In this document: in pieces, positions 9,051 to 17,703 of the stretch
How the letters are laid out: every line of letters begins with the position of its first letter
Position numbering within the stretch: the first letter of the stretch is position 1
Assembly: GCF_031426495.1 (NCBI RefSeq)
Contig: NZ_JANPLK010000027.1
Location: 82,892 to 146,891 of the forward strand
Length of the DNA: 64,000 bases
Source: Gemmatimonas sp.
GTDB taxonomy: Bacteria; Gemmatimonadota; Gemmatimonadetes; Gemmatimonadales; Gemmatimonadaceae
Reading direction: 5' to 3'
Made by a program: the position numbers and the translations under genes
Notes under the pieces: model-generated
The model's input: only the letters and a program-made list of their open reading frames with translations
Told to the model about the DNA's origin: nothing
Database searches by the model: none

Positions 9051-9281
9051 GAGCTGGAAGCGCTCGAAACCCAGAGCTCAGAGCTGAGAGCGAAGACAAT
9101 CAGGCTCAGGGATCAGACTTGGTATAGTGCTCAGAATTCAGCAACGACAGTTCCCAGTGTCGCGTGGCGGTGAGCCGATAGCCATCAAACCCCTCGAAAC
9201 TGTGCACTCCAGTTGCTGAACGCTGAACACGATAAAAAGTCTCAAGCCAGAACTCAGGACACTGAGAACTGAGTACTGGGC
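9051..9281. repeat. Degenerate CTGAG/CTCAG-rich intergenic tract
   Basis: The 231 bases between the convergent glycosyltransferase and small membrane protein genes contain no plausible gene. They are filled with imperfect copies of short CTGAG/CTCAG-like words in both orientations (for example CTCAGAGCTGAGAGC near 9076 and ACTGAGAACTGAGTACTGGG near 9260). An inverted pair ATTCAGCAAC / GTTGCTGAAC (near 9136 and 9212) could form a stem. It looks like a decayed or slippage-prone intergenic repeat rather than a regulatory site. Confidence 0.45.
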
Positions 9282-9497
9282 CTACCCCCGGATCGCGCGT
9301 TCGATGCGCTCCGCCGTGGCCGGGCTGATCACCCGGATCACGAAATACATCACGGCACCGATCAGGACGACCCGGATCGCGAAGCCCAGCAGCATGAACA
9401 GGAGCCCGACCAGCGGCCCCAGCAGCCCGAAGACCAACTTCAGGGCGACCAGGCCAAGCATGGCGATCAGGCCGACGGTAAACAGGGTACGGAGCAT
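9282..9497 (-). CDS. Small two-helix membrane protein, unknown function
   Basis: A 71-residue protein made almost entirely of two hydrophobic segments (LFTVGLIAMLGLVALKLVFG and LLFMLLGFAIRVVLIGAVMY) followed by a short basic tail, VISPATAERIERAIRG. I chose ATG at 9497-9495 since GAGG lies upstream at a sensible distance on the minus strand, and the sequence before it (up to 9551) is hydrophilic and unlike a leader. It could be an inner-membrane accessory protein. No family is recognised. It is transcribed alone, convergent with the glycosyltransferase and divergent from lipA. Confidence 0.65.
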   Translation of the reverse strand: MLRTLFTVGLIAMLGLVALKLVFGLLGPLVGLLFMLLGFAIRVVLIGAVMYFVIRVISPATAERIERAIRG

Positions 9498-9677
9498 GGT
9501 CTGCCTCAGGTCAGAGTGGGGTTTCTTCCATGTACGGTAGCCATCCCGCAAAGTTTCCGCACCTTGGGATTCCGTCTATTTCTGACTTGATGGTTACTCA
9601 AGGTTTGCCGATCCCGTGCACCGGGCTACCTTCCCCAGACCACGTCCCGGACCACCCCGGGCCTTTCCCAGCAGAAT

Positions 9678-10586
9678 ATGGCCGAGCAGTTGGTTCAGAT
9701 CATGGGACGCCACCGCCGCGAAGCGCTTCCCGAGCGCAAGCCGTCGTGGCTCAAGGTGAAGGCCCCAGGGGGCGCGAACTATGTGCGCCTCAAGCAGATG
9801 ATGCAGGAACTCGATCTCCACACCGTCTGCCAGGAAGCCCATTGCCCCAACATTGGCGAGTGCTGGGAGCACGGCACCGCCACGTTCATGATCCTTGGTG
9901 ACGTCTGTACGCGCAACTGCGCCTACTGCGCCGTGTCCCACGGACGTCCACCGAAGTACGACATCGAGGAGCCGTCGCGTGTCGGGCAGGCGATCGCCGA
10001 ACTGAATCTGCGGCATGCCGTCATCACCTCGGTCGACCGCGACGATCTCCCCGACTTCGGCGCGTTCATCTTCGCCGAGACGATTCGTCAGATCCATGAG
10101 CGCCTGCCCGGCTGCTCAATCGAAGTGCTGGTGCCCGATTTTCAGGGCAACGAAGACTCGATCCGCACCGTGCTCGAGGCGCGACCCGACATCTACAATC
10201 ACAATACGGAAACGGTGCCGCGCTTGTACAAGAAGGCGCGCCCCGGCGGTCGCTACGAGCGGCTGCTGGAAATTTTCCGGATCGCCAAGCGCATCGCCCC
10301 CGATATCCCCACCAAGACCGGCATCATTCTGGGTCTTGGCGAGACGAACGAAGAAGTCGTCGAGGTCATGAAGGAGCTTCGTTCCGTCGACGTCGACATT
10401 CTCACGCTCGGCCAGTACCTCCGCCCCTCCGACGGCCACATCGCGCTCGATCGCTATGTCACGCCCGAGGAGTTCCGCGAACTGTACCTGGTCGGGATGC
10501 AACTCGGCTTCAAGCATGTCGAAAGCGGCCCGCTCGTGCGGTCCAGTTACCACGCGTGGGAGCAGGTGCAGGCCGCCGGCGTCTGA
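9678..10586 (+). CDS. lipA: Lipoyl synthase
   Basis: A 302-residue radical SAM enzyme that inserts two sulfurs into octanoyl groups on lipoyl domains. Both iron-sulfur clusters are encoded: the auxiliary cluster cysteines C51, C56 and C62 (CQEAHCPNIGEC) and the SAM cluster motif C77, C81, C84 (CTRNCAYC). The C-terminal RSSYHA supplies the serine that ligates the auxiliary cluster. The length equals the usual 300-320 residues. ATG at 9678 is used; a second in-frame ATG at 9702 (MGRHRREALP) is a possible alternative since neither has a clear ribosome site. lipA is the first gene of the lipoate/pyruvate dehydrogenase block, whose E2 subunit is its likely main substrate; lipB closes the block. 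Confidence 0.96.
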   Translation: MAEQLVQIMGRHRREALPERKPSWLKVKAPGGANYVRLKQMMQELDLHTVCQEAHCPNIGECWEHGTATFMILGDVCTRNCAYCAVSHGRPPKYDIEEPSRVGQAIAELNLRHAVITSVDRDDLPDFGAFIFAETIRQIHERLPGCSIEVLVPDFQGNEDSIRTVLEARPDIYNHNTETVPRLYKKARPGGRYERLLEIFRIAKRIAPDIPTKTGIILGLGETNEEVVEVMKELRSVDVDILTLGQYLRPSDGHIALDRYVTPEEFRELYLVGMQLGFKHVESGPLVRSSYHAWEQVQAAGV

Positions 10587-10633
10587 CCGGACGAGCGCCA
10601 CTCGACCTCGTATTTCACACTCGAACACTCCCC

Positions 10634-11683
10634 ATGTCGACCGCGAAAACCCGCAAGAAGGGCGAGCCTGTGCGCGCCGATGCCAAGGCGACGGCCCATG
10701 CATCGGAGGACACGTCGGCCGCCACGAATCGTGAGCTGCTTTATTCGATGCTGTTGCAGCGTCGTTTCGAGGAGCGCGTCGCCGAAATGTATGCTATCGG
10801 TCGTATCGGCGGCTTCTGCCATCTCTACATTGGACAGGAAGCCATCTCCACCGGCGTGATCTCGCTGCTGCGCGCCGACGACTACATCATCACGACGTAC
10901 CGCGATCACGGACAGGCGCTGGCCCGCGGCATGACACCGCGCGCCGCGATGGCGGAGTTGTTCGGACGACAGGACGGCTGCGCGAAAGGCAAGGGCGGCT
11001 CGATGCACATGTTCGACAAGCAGCTCGGCTTCCTCGGCGGACATGGCATTGTCGGCGGTCACATCCCGATCGCCGCCGGCGTTGGTTTCGCCATCAAGTA
11101 CCGTGGCGGCGATCAGGTCATTGTGTGTTTCATGGGTGAAGCCGCGGTGAACAACGGTGCGTTCCACGAAGCGCTGAACATGGCCGCACTCTGGAAGCTG
11201 CCGTGCCTGTTCATCATCGAGAACAACCGCTACGGCATGGGCACCGCGCTCGAGCGCGCCTCGGCCATTCACGACATCTATAAGCGCGGCGCGTCGTACG
11301 ACATGCCGCGTGATGTGGTCGACGGGCAGGATGTGCACGCCGTGCGCAAAGCCACCGAAGAAGCAATCGAGCGTGCGCGTACCGACGGGACGCCGACGCT
11401 GCTCGAAATCCGCACGTACCGTTTCATGGGCCACTCGATGTCCGACGCGGTCAGCGGTACGTATCGCACGAAGGAAGAGCTGGAGCAGTACCTCAAGCGC
11501 GACCCCATCGCCCTGCACCGCCAGCGCATGGAAGAGGCGGGTGAGATCTCGCCAGCCGACGTGGCGGCGATGGACGAAGAGATCAAGAAGATCGTGCAGG
11601 ACAGCATCGACTTTGCTGAGCAGAGCCCGGAGTTGCCGCTCGAGGCGCTCATGGAAGACATCCTCGTCGAAACCACGAGCTGA
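10634..11683 (+). CDS. pdhA: Pyruvate dehydrogenase E1 component, alpha subunit
   Basis: A 349-residue thiamine-diphosphate subunit of the 2-oxoacid dehydrogenase complex. It decarboxylates pyruvate (inferred substrate) and passes the acetyl group to the E2 lipoyl arm. Recognisable stretches are YIGQEAISTGV, TYRDHGQALARG, GKGGSMHMFD and ALWKLPCLFIIENNRYGMGT, all diagnostic of E1 alpha. The Mg-ThDP motif, usually GDGxxN, reads GEAAVNN here, so the first Asp is Glu and the following Gly is Ala; the later ENN part is intact. The N-terminal 25 residues are Lys/Ala-rich. It lies 47 bases after lipA and 13 bases before pdhB in the same operon. Branched-chain oxoacid dehydrogenase is an alternative, but the MAALWKLPC and RYGMGT signatures favour pyruvate. 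Confidence 0.94.
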   Translation: MSTAKTRKKGEPVRADAKATAHASEDTSAATNRELLYSMLLQRRFEERVAEMYAIGRIGGFCHLYIGQEAISTGVISLLRADDYIITTYRDHGQALARGMTPRAAMAELFGRQDGCAKGKGGSMHMFDKQLGFLGGHGIVGGHIPIAAGVGFAIKYRGGDQVIVCFMGEAAVNNGAFHEALNMAALWKLPCLFIIENNRYGMGTALERASAIHDIYKRGASYDMPRDVVDGQDVHAVRKATEEAIERARTDGTPTLLEIRTYRFMGHSMSDAVSGTYRTKEELEQYLKRDPIALHRQRMEEAGEISPADVAAMDEEIKKIVQDSIDFAEQSPELPLEALMEDILVETTS

Positions 11684-11696
11684 GAGCCCAACGACC

Positions 11697-12677
11697 ATGG
11701 CCGTGATCACGTACCGCGATGCGCTCAACATGGCGCTCCGCGAAGAAATGCACCGCGACGACCGCGTCTTCCTCATGGGTGAGGAAGTCGCGGTCTACCA
11801 GGGCGCGTATAAAGTCTCGAAGGGGCTGCTGCAGGAATTCGGCGAGATGCGTGTCGTCGACACGCCAATTACCGAACTCGGCTTCGCCGGCGTCGGTGTC
11901 GGCGCCGCGATGGCCGGCCTGCGTCCCATCATCGAGTTCATGACGTGGAATTTCGCGCTGCTGGCGCTCGACCAGGTGGTCAACGCCGCCGCGAAGATGC
12001 TGTACATGTCGGGCGGTCAGTTCCCGATGCCAATGGTATTCCGTGGCCCGAACGGCGCGGCGCTGCAACTTGGGGCGCAGCACTCGCAGGCGTGGGAATC
12101 GTGGCTGGCGCACATCCCGGGCCTCAAGGTCGTGGCGCCCGCCACGCCGTACGATGCGAAGGGACTGCTCAAGGCGGCCATCCGCGATGACAACCCGGTG
12201 TGCTTCCTCGAAGGCGAGATGCTGTACAACACGAAGGGCGAAGTGCCCGACGATGATTACATCGTGCCGATCGGCAAGGCGGAGCTCAAGCGTGAAGGCG
12301 AGCACGTCACGCTGGTCTCGCATGGCAAGATGGTGCTGGTGGCCCTTCAGGCCGCCGATCAGATGGCGAAGGAGGGCATTACCTGCGACGTCGTCGATCT
12401 GCGCACGATCCGCCCGATGGATGTCGACGCCATCACCGCGTCGGTGAAGAAGACCAGCCGGTGCGTCGTCGTGGAGGAAGGTTGGGAAGTGTGCGGCGTG
12501 GGCGCGCAGGTCGTGGACTACGTCCAGCGCCATTGCTTCGACTACCTCGATGCCCCGGTGCTCCGCGTGCATCAGGCCGATGCGCCGATGCCGTATACCA
12601 AGAGTCTCGAAAAGGCCGCCAAGCCCGACTTGCCGAAGACGATCGCGGCAATCCGACAGGTTCTCTACCTCGACTGA
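11697..12677 (+). CDS. pdhB: Pyruvate dehydrogenase E1 component, beta subunit
   Basis: A 326-residue partner of PdhA that completes the heterotetrameric E1 active site. It shows the family pattern MGEEVAVYQGAYKVSKGL, TPITELGFAGVGVGAAMAGL and the segment RGPNGAALQLGAQHSQ, close to mitochondrial-type PDH E1 beta. The C-terminal transketolase-like domain begins near GEHVTLVSHGKMV. ATG at 11697 is preceded by the spacer after the pdhA stop and gives the usual MAVITYRDAL start. The order alpha, beta, E2 is the canonical one for Gram-positive/mitochondrial-type complexes. Confidence 0.95.
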   Translation: MAVITYRDALNMALREEMHRDDRVFLMGEEVAVYQGAYKVSKGLLQEFGEMRVVDTPITELGFAGVGVGAAMAGLRPIIEFMTWNFALLALDQVVNAAAKMLYMSGGQFPMPMVFRGPNGAALQLGAQHSQAWESWLAHIPGLKVVAPATPYDAKGLLKAAIRDDNPVCFLEGEMLYNTKGEVPDDDYIVPIGKAELKREGEHVTLVSHGKMVLVALQAADQMAKEGITCDVVDLRTIRPMDVDAITASVKKTSRCVVVEEGWEVCGVGAQVVDYVQRHCFDYLDAPVLRVHQADAPMPYTKSLEKAAKPDLPKTIAAIRQVLYLD

Positions 12678-12687
12678 CCCAGCGATC

Positions 12688-13998
12688 ATGGCAACGAAAG
12701 TGATGATGGAGGCGCTTTCTCCCACGATGGAGGAAGGACGCCTCGTGAAGTGGGTGAAGAACGTCGGTGACGCCGTAAAGACCGGCGACACGATCGGTGA
12801 AGTCGAAACCGACAAGGCGATCATGGAACTCGTGGCGCGCGGCGACGGCGTGCTGCGCGCGCAGTTGATCACCGAAGGCACCACGGCCGCCGTCGGCGCG
12901 GTGATCGGTGTGATCGCCGCGGCCGACGAAGACATCGCGTCGCTCACCGGCGCCGCGGCGTCGGCGCCGGCTGCTGAAGCGCCTCCTGCTGCACCCGCTG
13001 CTGCACCCGCTGCTGCACCCGTGGCCGCACCCGCTGCGGCACCCGTGGCCGTCGACGCAGCGGCGCCGTCGGGCCCCGTGCGTTCGTCGCCGCTCGCGCG
13101 GCGCATGGCCGCCGAAAAGGGCGTGAACATCGGGGCCATCCACGGTAGTGGACCGGGTGGCCGCGTGATTCGCCGCGACATCGAAGGCGCGGCCGCCGCG
13201 GCACCAGTCGGAACCGCGGCCACGCCCGCCGCCGCCGCGCCCGCCGTGGCACCAGTCGCCACCGCGTCTTCCAAGGCCGCGCCAACGGCCGTCGCCACGG
13301 CCATGCAGATCGACGGCGAGTTCAAGGACGTGGCGCTCACGCAGATGCGCAAGACGATTGCGCGTCGCCTGAGCGAGTCCATCGGTCCCGTGCCGACGTT
13401 CTACCTCACGTCGGAAATCGACATGACGAAGGTGGGACAGCTGCGCGAGCAGATGGTGGCGAACGGCGATCAGTACAAAGTGTCCGTCAACGACATCATC
13501 ATCAAAGCCGTCGCCATCGCGCTCACCCGGCACCCCGAGTGCAATGCACACTGGATGACGGATCACATCCGCTACTTCAGCGCCGCGCATGTCGGTATGG
13601 CCGTCGCCACCGACGATGGGCTGATCGTGCCCGTGATTCGCGACGCGCAGCTCAAGGGGCTCGGACAGATCGGCAAGGAAGCGCGCGAGCTGGCGAAAAA
13701 GGCACGTGAGCGGAAGCTGCAGCCGGCCGAGTTCACCGGCGGCACGTTCTCCGTGTCCAACCTCGGCATGTTCGGCATCGATCAGTTCACCGCCATCATC
13801 AATCCACCTGAGGCGGCGATCCTGGCCGTCGGAGCGACGGAGACAAAGCCGGTGTGGGAGAACGGCCAGTTCGTGCCGCGGCAGCGTATGCGCGTCACGC
13901 TCAGCTGCGATCACCGCGTGATCGATGGCGCGGTCGGCGCCAAATTCCTGCAGACGCTGCGCGGTCTGCTCGAAGCGCCGATGATGATGCTCTTCTAG
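12688..13998 (+). CDS. pdhC: Pyruvate dehydrogenase E2, dihydrolipoamide acetyltransferase
   Basis: A 436-residue core subunit. Residues 1-80 are one lipoyl domain with the lipoylated lysine K43 in ETDKAIME. An Ala/Pro-rich flexible linker follows (about residues 90-130), then a peripheral subunit-binding domain (SSPLARRMAAEKGVNIG ... GPGGRVIRRDI), a second Ala/Pro linker and the catalytic acetyltransferase domain ending in SCDHRVIDGAVGAKF, where the His and Asp of DHRVIDG are the catalytic residues. The single lipoyl domain is the substrate of the LipA and LipB enzymes encoded in the same block. E3 is encoded 3.7 kb downstream after an intervening lipoprotein gene. Confidence 0.95.
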   Translation: MATKVMMEALSPTMEEGRLVKWVKNVGDAVKTGDTIGEVETDKAIMELVARGDGVLRAQLITEGTTAAVGAVIGVIAAADEDIASLTGAAASAPAAEAPPAAPAAAPAAAPVAAPAAAPVAVDAAAPSGPVRSSPLARRMAAEKGVNIGAIHGSGPGGRVIRRDIEGAAAAAPVGTAATPAAAAPAVAPVATASSKAAPTAVATAMQIDGEFKDVALTQMRKTIARRLSESIGPVPTFYLTSEIDMTKVGQLREQMVANGDQYKVSVNDIIIKAVAIALTRHPECNAHWMTDHIRYFSAAHVGMAVATDDGLIVPVIRDAQLKGLGQIGKEARELAKKARERKLQPAEFTGGTFSVSNLGMFGIDQFTAIINPPEAAILAVGATETKPVWENGQFVPRQRMRVTLSCDHRVIDGAVGAKFLQTLRGLLEAPMMMLF

Positions 13999-14075
13999 CC
14001 GTGACGTCGCACGATTCGCATTTTCCAGAATCCAGACCGTTTCGACACCGCCGCTAGCGTCACAACCAGTACCGG

Positions 14076-14108
14076 AACGCACCAATCGCCTCGCGCGGTT
14101 GGTGCGTT
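14076..14108 (+). terminator. Stem-loop downstream of pdhC
   Basis: Perfect 10-base stem AACGCACCAA (14076-14085) with TTGGTGCGTT (14099-14108) around a 13-base loop, 78 bases after the pdhC stop and 45 bases before the next gene. There is no strong T-run, so it may be a weak terminator or an mRNA-stabilising hairpin separating pdhC from the lipoprotein gene. Confidence 0.45.
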
Positions 14109-14152
14109 CGGCGTTGTCAATCGTCCTTGACGCAGCCCTCAACGCCCAGTCA

Positions 14153-17100
14153 ATGCGACGATTCTCCACGCGCTTAGCGCTTCTCTGTGTCCTGTCAGTG
14201 CTCTCGGCCTGCTCCGGCGGCGATTCGCCCGCCGGACCGACCGCGCCCCCGCCGCCACCTACCCCGGCACCGATTCCGCCGGGTGTGTTGAGCCTCGTCG
14301 TGGCGGGCCTACCGACCGGCACCAACGCCGATATCACCGTGGCCGGCGCCGGGTTCACACGCGCCGCGTCCGGCACCGTGAGTTGGGTCGATATCCCGGC
14401 CGGTCAGCATACGATCACCGTGCGTCCCGTGCGTGCGGTCGATGGGACGTATACCGCCACGCCGTCTGCGTTCATCGTGACCGTGGTGAGCGGGTCCACA
14501 TCAACGGCCGCCACGATCACCTACGCGCCCCTGCCCACCGCACTCGACCTCGCCATCGCCGGCGTGCCGGGAGGCGTGGATGCGCCGGTTACCGTGTCGG
14601 CGCCGGGGGGCGGCGATATCGCCGTAACGTCCTCGCGCCTGCTGACCAACGCCAACACCGGCCGCTGGAAAGTCGCGGCCGGCACGCTGCTCTCGGGCGG
14701 ATTCCGCTATGCGGCGTCGCCCGCCGCCATCGATACGCTCGTGCTGTACGGCGACACCGCGCGCGTGACGGTGCGCTACAACGTGTCCAGTGGTGCGCTG
14801 GCGGTGGCGCTCACCGGTCTCCCATCTGCCTTGGCTGGCGCCGTGCAGGTAACGGGTCCGGAGGGCTTCCGTCGGGCGCTCACCGCCACGGCCACGCTGA
14901 CCGAGCTCACCCCTGGTGCCTATCAGGTGGTTGCGTCGGCCGTCAGCGCTGGCGGCATCAGCTACCGCCCCGCCGCCGATACCGTGAACGTCACCGTGAG
15001 TGCCTCGCTGATCGCCGCGCCAGCGACCGTCGTGTACGCCGCCCAGGTCGGTCGCGTGGTCATCACGACCAGCGGCCTCCCTGCCGACGCGGCGCCAGCG
15101 TTGACCCTGACTGGCAGCACCGTCGCGCGGGCCCTCAGCGGCCCCGCCACGCTCGATTCGTTGCCCGTGGGCAGCTACGCCCTGTCCGCCGGTCTGCTCA
15201 CGGTGGCGGGCGTGCGCTACATGCCGGTCACGGCCACCCAGAATCTCGCGGTCACCACCGGCAATACGACCACAGTCAACGTGCCCTTCATCGTGGTGCC
15301 CACGGTCGTCGAGGTTCCTGTGTCGGGGTTGCCGAACGGCACCGCCGCCAACATTTCACTCACGGCGCCGAACGGGGACGTTTCGCCGGTCACGGCGACC
15401 ACCCGTATCAGCCCCGCGGCCTCCGGACGTTGGCGGCTCACGGCCGGCAGCGTCACGAGCGGCGGCGCGAGCTATCTGCCCACGCCGACGTCGCGCGACA
15501 CGTCCGTGACTGCGGGTGACACACTCCGACTTCCGGTGCAGTACACGATCACGTCCGGCTCGATCGCGGTGGTCGTGGGCGGTCTCCCGGGTGGAGCCGC
15601 CGGCAGCGTCACCGTGACCGGACCGGGCGGCTACTCGCAAAACGTGACCGGTACGACGACGCTGACCCTGCTCACGCCGGGCAGCTACACCGTGTCCGCC
15701 GCCAACGTATCGGCGGCTGGCACCACCTACGTGCCGACGCCCACCTCGCAGTCGGTTGCCGTGGTGGCCTCGCTGGTTGCCGCGCCGGCCACGGTGTCGT
15801 ATGCGTTGGCCACCGGCGCCGTCACTATTTCCACCAGTGGCATGCCGGGCGGGGTCACCCCCACATTCTCGCTCACCGGTACGGGCGCACCGCGATCAGC
15901 CAGCGGCACCGGAACGGTTTCGTCGCTTGAAGTCGGAAGCTGGACGATCACCGCCAACACGATCGTGAGCGGTGCCACGACGTACACGCCAGCGCCGTCC
16001 TCGCAAAGTGTGTCGATCACACCGAACGGCACGGCGACCGCCAGCTTCGCGTATACGGCAACGGTGGCGACGAATTACGCCATCACCAACGTCTACCTCA
16101 CGCAAGCGATTCAGAGGCTCGACAACTCGGTCACGTTGGTCGCCGGTCGCGACGCGCTGCTGCGCGTATTCGTGCAGGCCAATGCCGCCAACACCGCGCG
16201 CCCCGATGTGCGCGTGCGCATCTACGACGGCGTCTCGTTACTGCAGACCACCACGGTCACGGCCCCTGAAACCAGCGTTCGCACCGCCATCGCCGAAGGC
16301 ACGCTGACGTCCACCTGGAACGTTCTCGTGCCTGGGGCAAGCATCCGCACGACCACGCGCGTACTTGTCGATCTCGACCCGACGTTGGCGATCACCGATG
16401 CCGACCGCAGCGACAACACGTGGCCGACCAATGGCACGCCGCAGAGCGTCAGCGTGAACACGGTGCCGACCTTCAACGTGCGCTTCGTGCCGATCGTCGT
16501 CGGCGCGCTCACCGGCAACGTGACCGCGGGCAACAGGGCGTCGTTCCTGTCGTCGGTGTCGCGTATGTTCCCGCTCGGCACCGTGTCCTCTGATGTGCGC
16601 GCGCCATTCACCTCCAGCGCCACGGAAATCCAAAGCAACGACGGCAATAACCAGTGGCTCACCGTGCTGAGTGAGATCAACGCCTTGCGTACCACCGACG
16701 GCGCGCCGAACACCATGCACTATTACGGCGTGCTCAAGGTGTCGTATACCAGCGGCATCGCCGGCTATGGCTACGTGCCCGGACGCGCCGCGATCGGCTG
16801 GGATTATCTGCCCAGCGGAGATCGTGTGGCCGCGCACGAGTGGGGGCACAACTTCTCGAGACAGCATGCGCCTTGTAGCACATCGGGAGACACCAGCTAT
16901 CCCTACGCGGGCGGTGTGATCAACTTCTGGGGTTGGAACAGCTTGTCGAACACGCTGGTGTCGCCCACTTGGACCGATGTGATGGGCTATTGCGGCAATC
17001 AGTGGATCAGCGACTACAACTGGGCGGCCGTGATGCAGTACCGCAGCACCTCCGGCGGCGTCTCGTCTGCCGACGCGCCTGGTGAGGGATTGCTGGTGTG

Positions 17101-17644
17101 GGGACGCGTGGTGAACGGACAGATCCGGCTCGAACCGGCATTTCGGGTGAACGCCCCGGCCACTGCCGGGACCACGTCGGCGTCGCATCGTCTCGAGCTG
17201 CTCGATGCCGATGGCACGGCGCTGCTCGATACGCCAGTCGACGCGCAGCGCGTGGACCATGCGACCGCATCCGACGAACGGCAGTTCGCCGTGATCGTGC
17301 CGTGGAGCAGCGCGCTCGAGGCGAGACTGGCCTCGATCAGGGTGCGCGACGCTCGTTCCCCCTTGTCAGCCGTATCGCGCAAGAGCGCCCGGGTGACGGC
17401 GCCCGGGAGCGGCGGCACCGGCGGCACGCAAATCGCCCCTTTGCTCCAGGCTCAGGTGGATCGCACCGCCGAGGGCCGGGCGCGTGTCACGTGGAACAGC
17501 TCGGCCTATCCTATGGCCATGGTGCGTGACGCGTCGACGGGCGCGTTGATGGGCTTCGTGCGGCGCTCCGGCGACGCGGTCGTGACCGGCGGTCGGGCGG
17601 TCGAGGTGGTGTTCTCCGACGGAGTGCGCACAGTTCGCCGGTAG
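14153..17644 (+). CDS. Exported lipoprotein with seven beta-repeats and a metzincin-like HExxH metalloprotease domain
   Basis: A 1163-residue putative surface protease. The ATG at 14153 gives a lipoprotein signal (LALLCVLSVLSACSGGDS, lipobox LSAC); a Pro-rich linker follows. Residues about 46-640 are seven repeats of about 85 residues, each opening with a GLP/GMP-type turn (AGLPTG, AGVPGG, TGLPSA, SGLPAD, SGLPNG, GGLPGG, SGMPGG). Repeats 2-4 and 5-7 pair one to one, so a block of three was duplicated. From residue 660 there is a CARDB-like or Ig-like region (LYLTQAIQRLDNSVTLVAG-type), then the motif HEWGHNFSRQH at residues 895-905, a HExxHxxxxxH zinc site, followed by DVMGYC with Met944 as a possible Met-turn. 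The usual metzincin Gly is Ser here. The C-terminal 160 residues look like a beta domain. Substrate unknown. The gene sits inside the pdh block on the same strand. Confidence 0.8.
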   Translation: MRRFSTRLALLCVLSVLSACSGGDSPAGPTAPPPPPTPAPIPPGVLSLVVAGLPTGTNADITVAGAGFTRAASGTVSWVDIPAGQHTITVRPVRAVDGTYTATPSAFIVTVVSGSTSTAATITYAPLPTALDLAIAGVPGGVDAPVTVSAPGGGDIAVTSSRLLTNANTGRWKVAAGTLLSGGFRYAASPAAIDTLVLYGDTARVTVRYNVSSGALAVALTGLPSALAGAVQVTGPEGFRRALTATATLTELTPGAYQVVASAVSAGGISYRPAADTVNVTVSASLIAAPATVVYAAQVGRVVITTSGLPADAAPALTLTGSTVARALSGPATLDSLPVGSYALSAGLLTVAGVRYMPVTATQNLAVTTGNTTTVNVPFIVVPTVVEVPVSGLPNGTAANISLTAPNGDVSPVTATTRISPAASGRWRLTAGSVTSGGASYLPTPTSRDTSVTAGDTLRLPVQYTITSGSIAVVVGGLPGGAAGSVTVTGPGGYSQNVTGTTTLTLLTPGSYTVSAANVSAAGTTYVPTPTSQSVAVVASLVAAPATVSYALATGAVTISTSGMPGGVTPTFSLTGTGAPRSASGTGTVSSLEVGSWTITANTIVSGATTYTPAPSSQSVSITPNGTATASFAYTATVATNYAITNVYLTQAIQRLDNSVTLVAGRDALLRVFVQANAANTARPDVRVRIYDGVSLLQTTTVTAPETSVRTAIAEGTLTSTWNVLVPGASIRTTTRVLVDLDPTLAITDADRSDNTWPTNGTPQSVSVNTVPTFNVRFVPIVVGALTGNVTAGNRASFLSSVSRMFPLGTVSSDVRAPFTSSATEIQSNDGNNQWLTVLSEINALRTTDGAPNTMHYYGVLKVSYTSGIAGYGYVPGRAAIGWDYLPSGDRVAAHEWGHNFSRQHAPCSTSGDTSYPYAGGVINFWGWNSLSNTLVSPTWTDVMGYCGNQWISDYNWAAVMQYRSTSGGVSSADAPGEGLLVWGRVVNGQIRLEPAFRVNAPATAGTTSASHRLELLDADGTALLDTPVDAQRVDHATASDERQFAVIVPWSSALEARLASIRVRDARSPLSAVSRKSARVTAPGSGGTGGTQIAPLLQAQVDRTAEGRARVTWNSSAYPMAMVRDASTGALMGFVRRSGDAVVTGGRAVEVVFSDGVRTVRR

Positions 17645-17703
17645 CGTGTGTTTTCCGCTACTTTTCCTGTGCTCTCCCTAGAACACGTCTATCCCCGACT
17701 ATC

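Noticed and set aside
12970..13060. Ala/Pro repeat in pdhC seen as a possible CRISPR or tandem repeat
   Set aside because: It is in frame and makes the usual flexible E2 linker; no unique spacers are present.
12433..14376. 647-codon minus-strand frame across pdhC
   Set aside because: A composition shadow of the E2 gene with Gly/Arg-rich runs from the Ala/Pro linkers; no recognisable protein.
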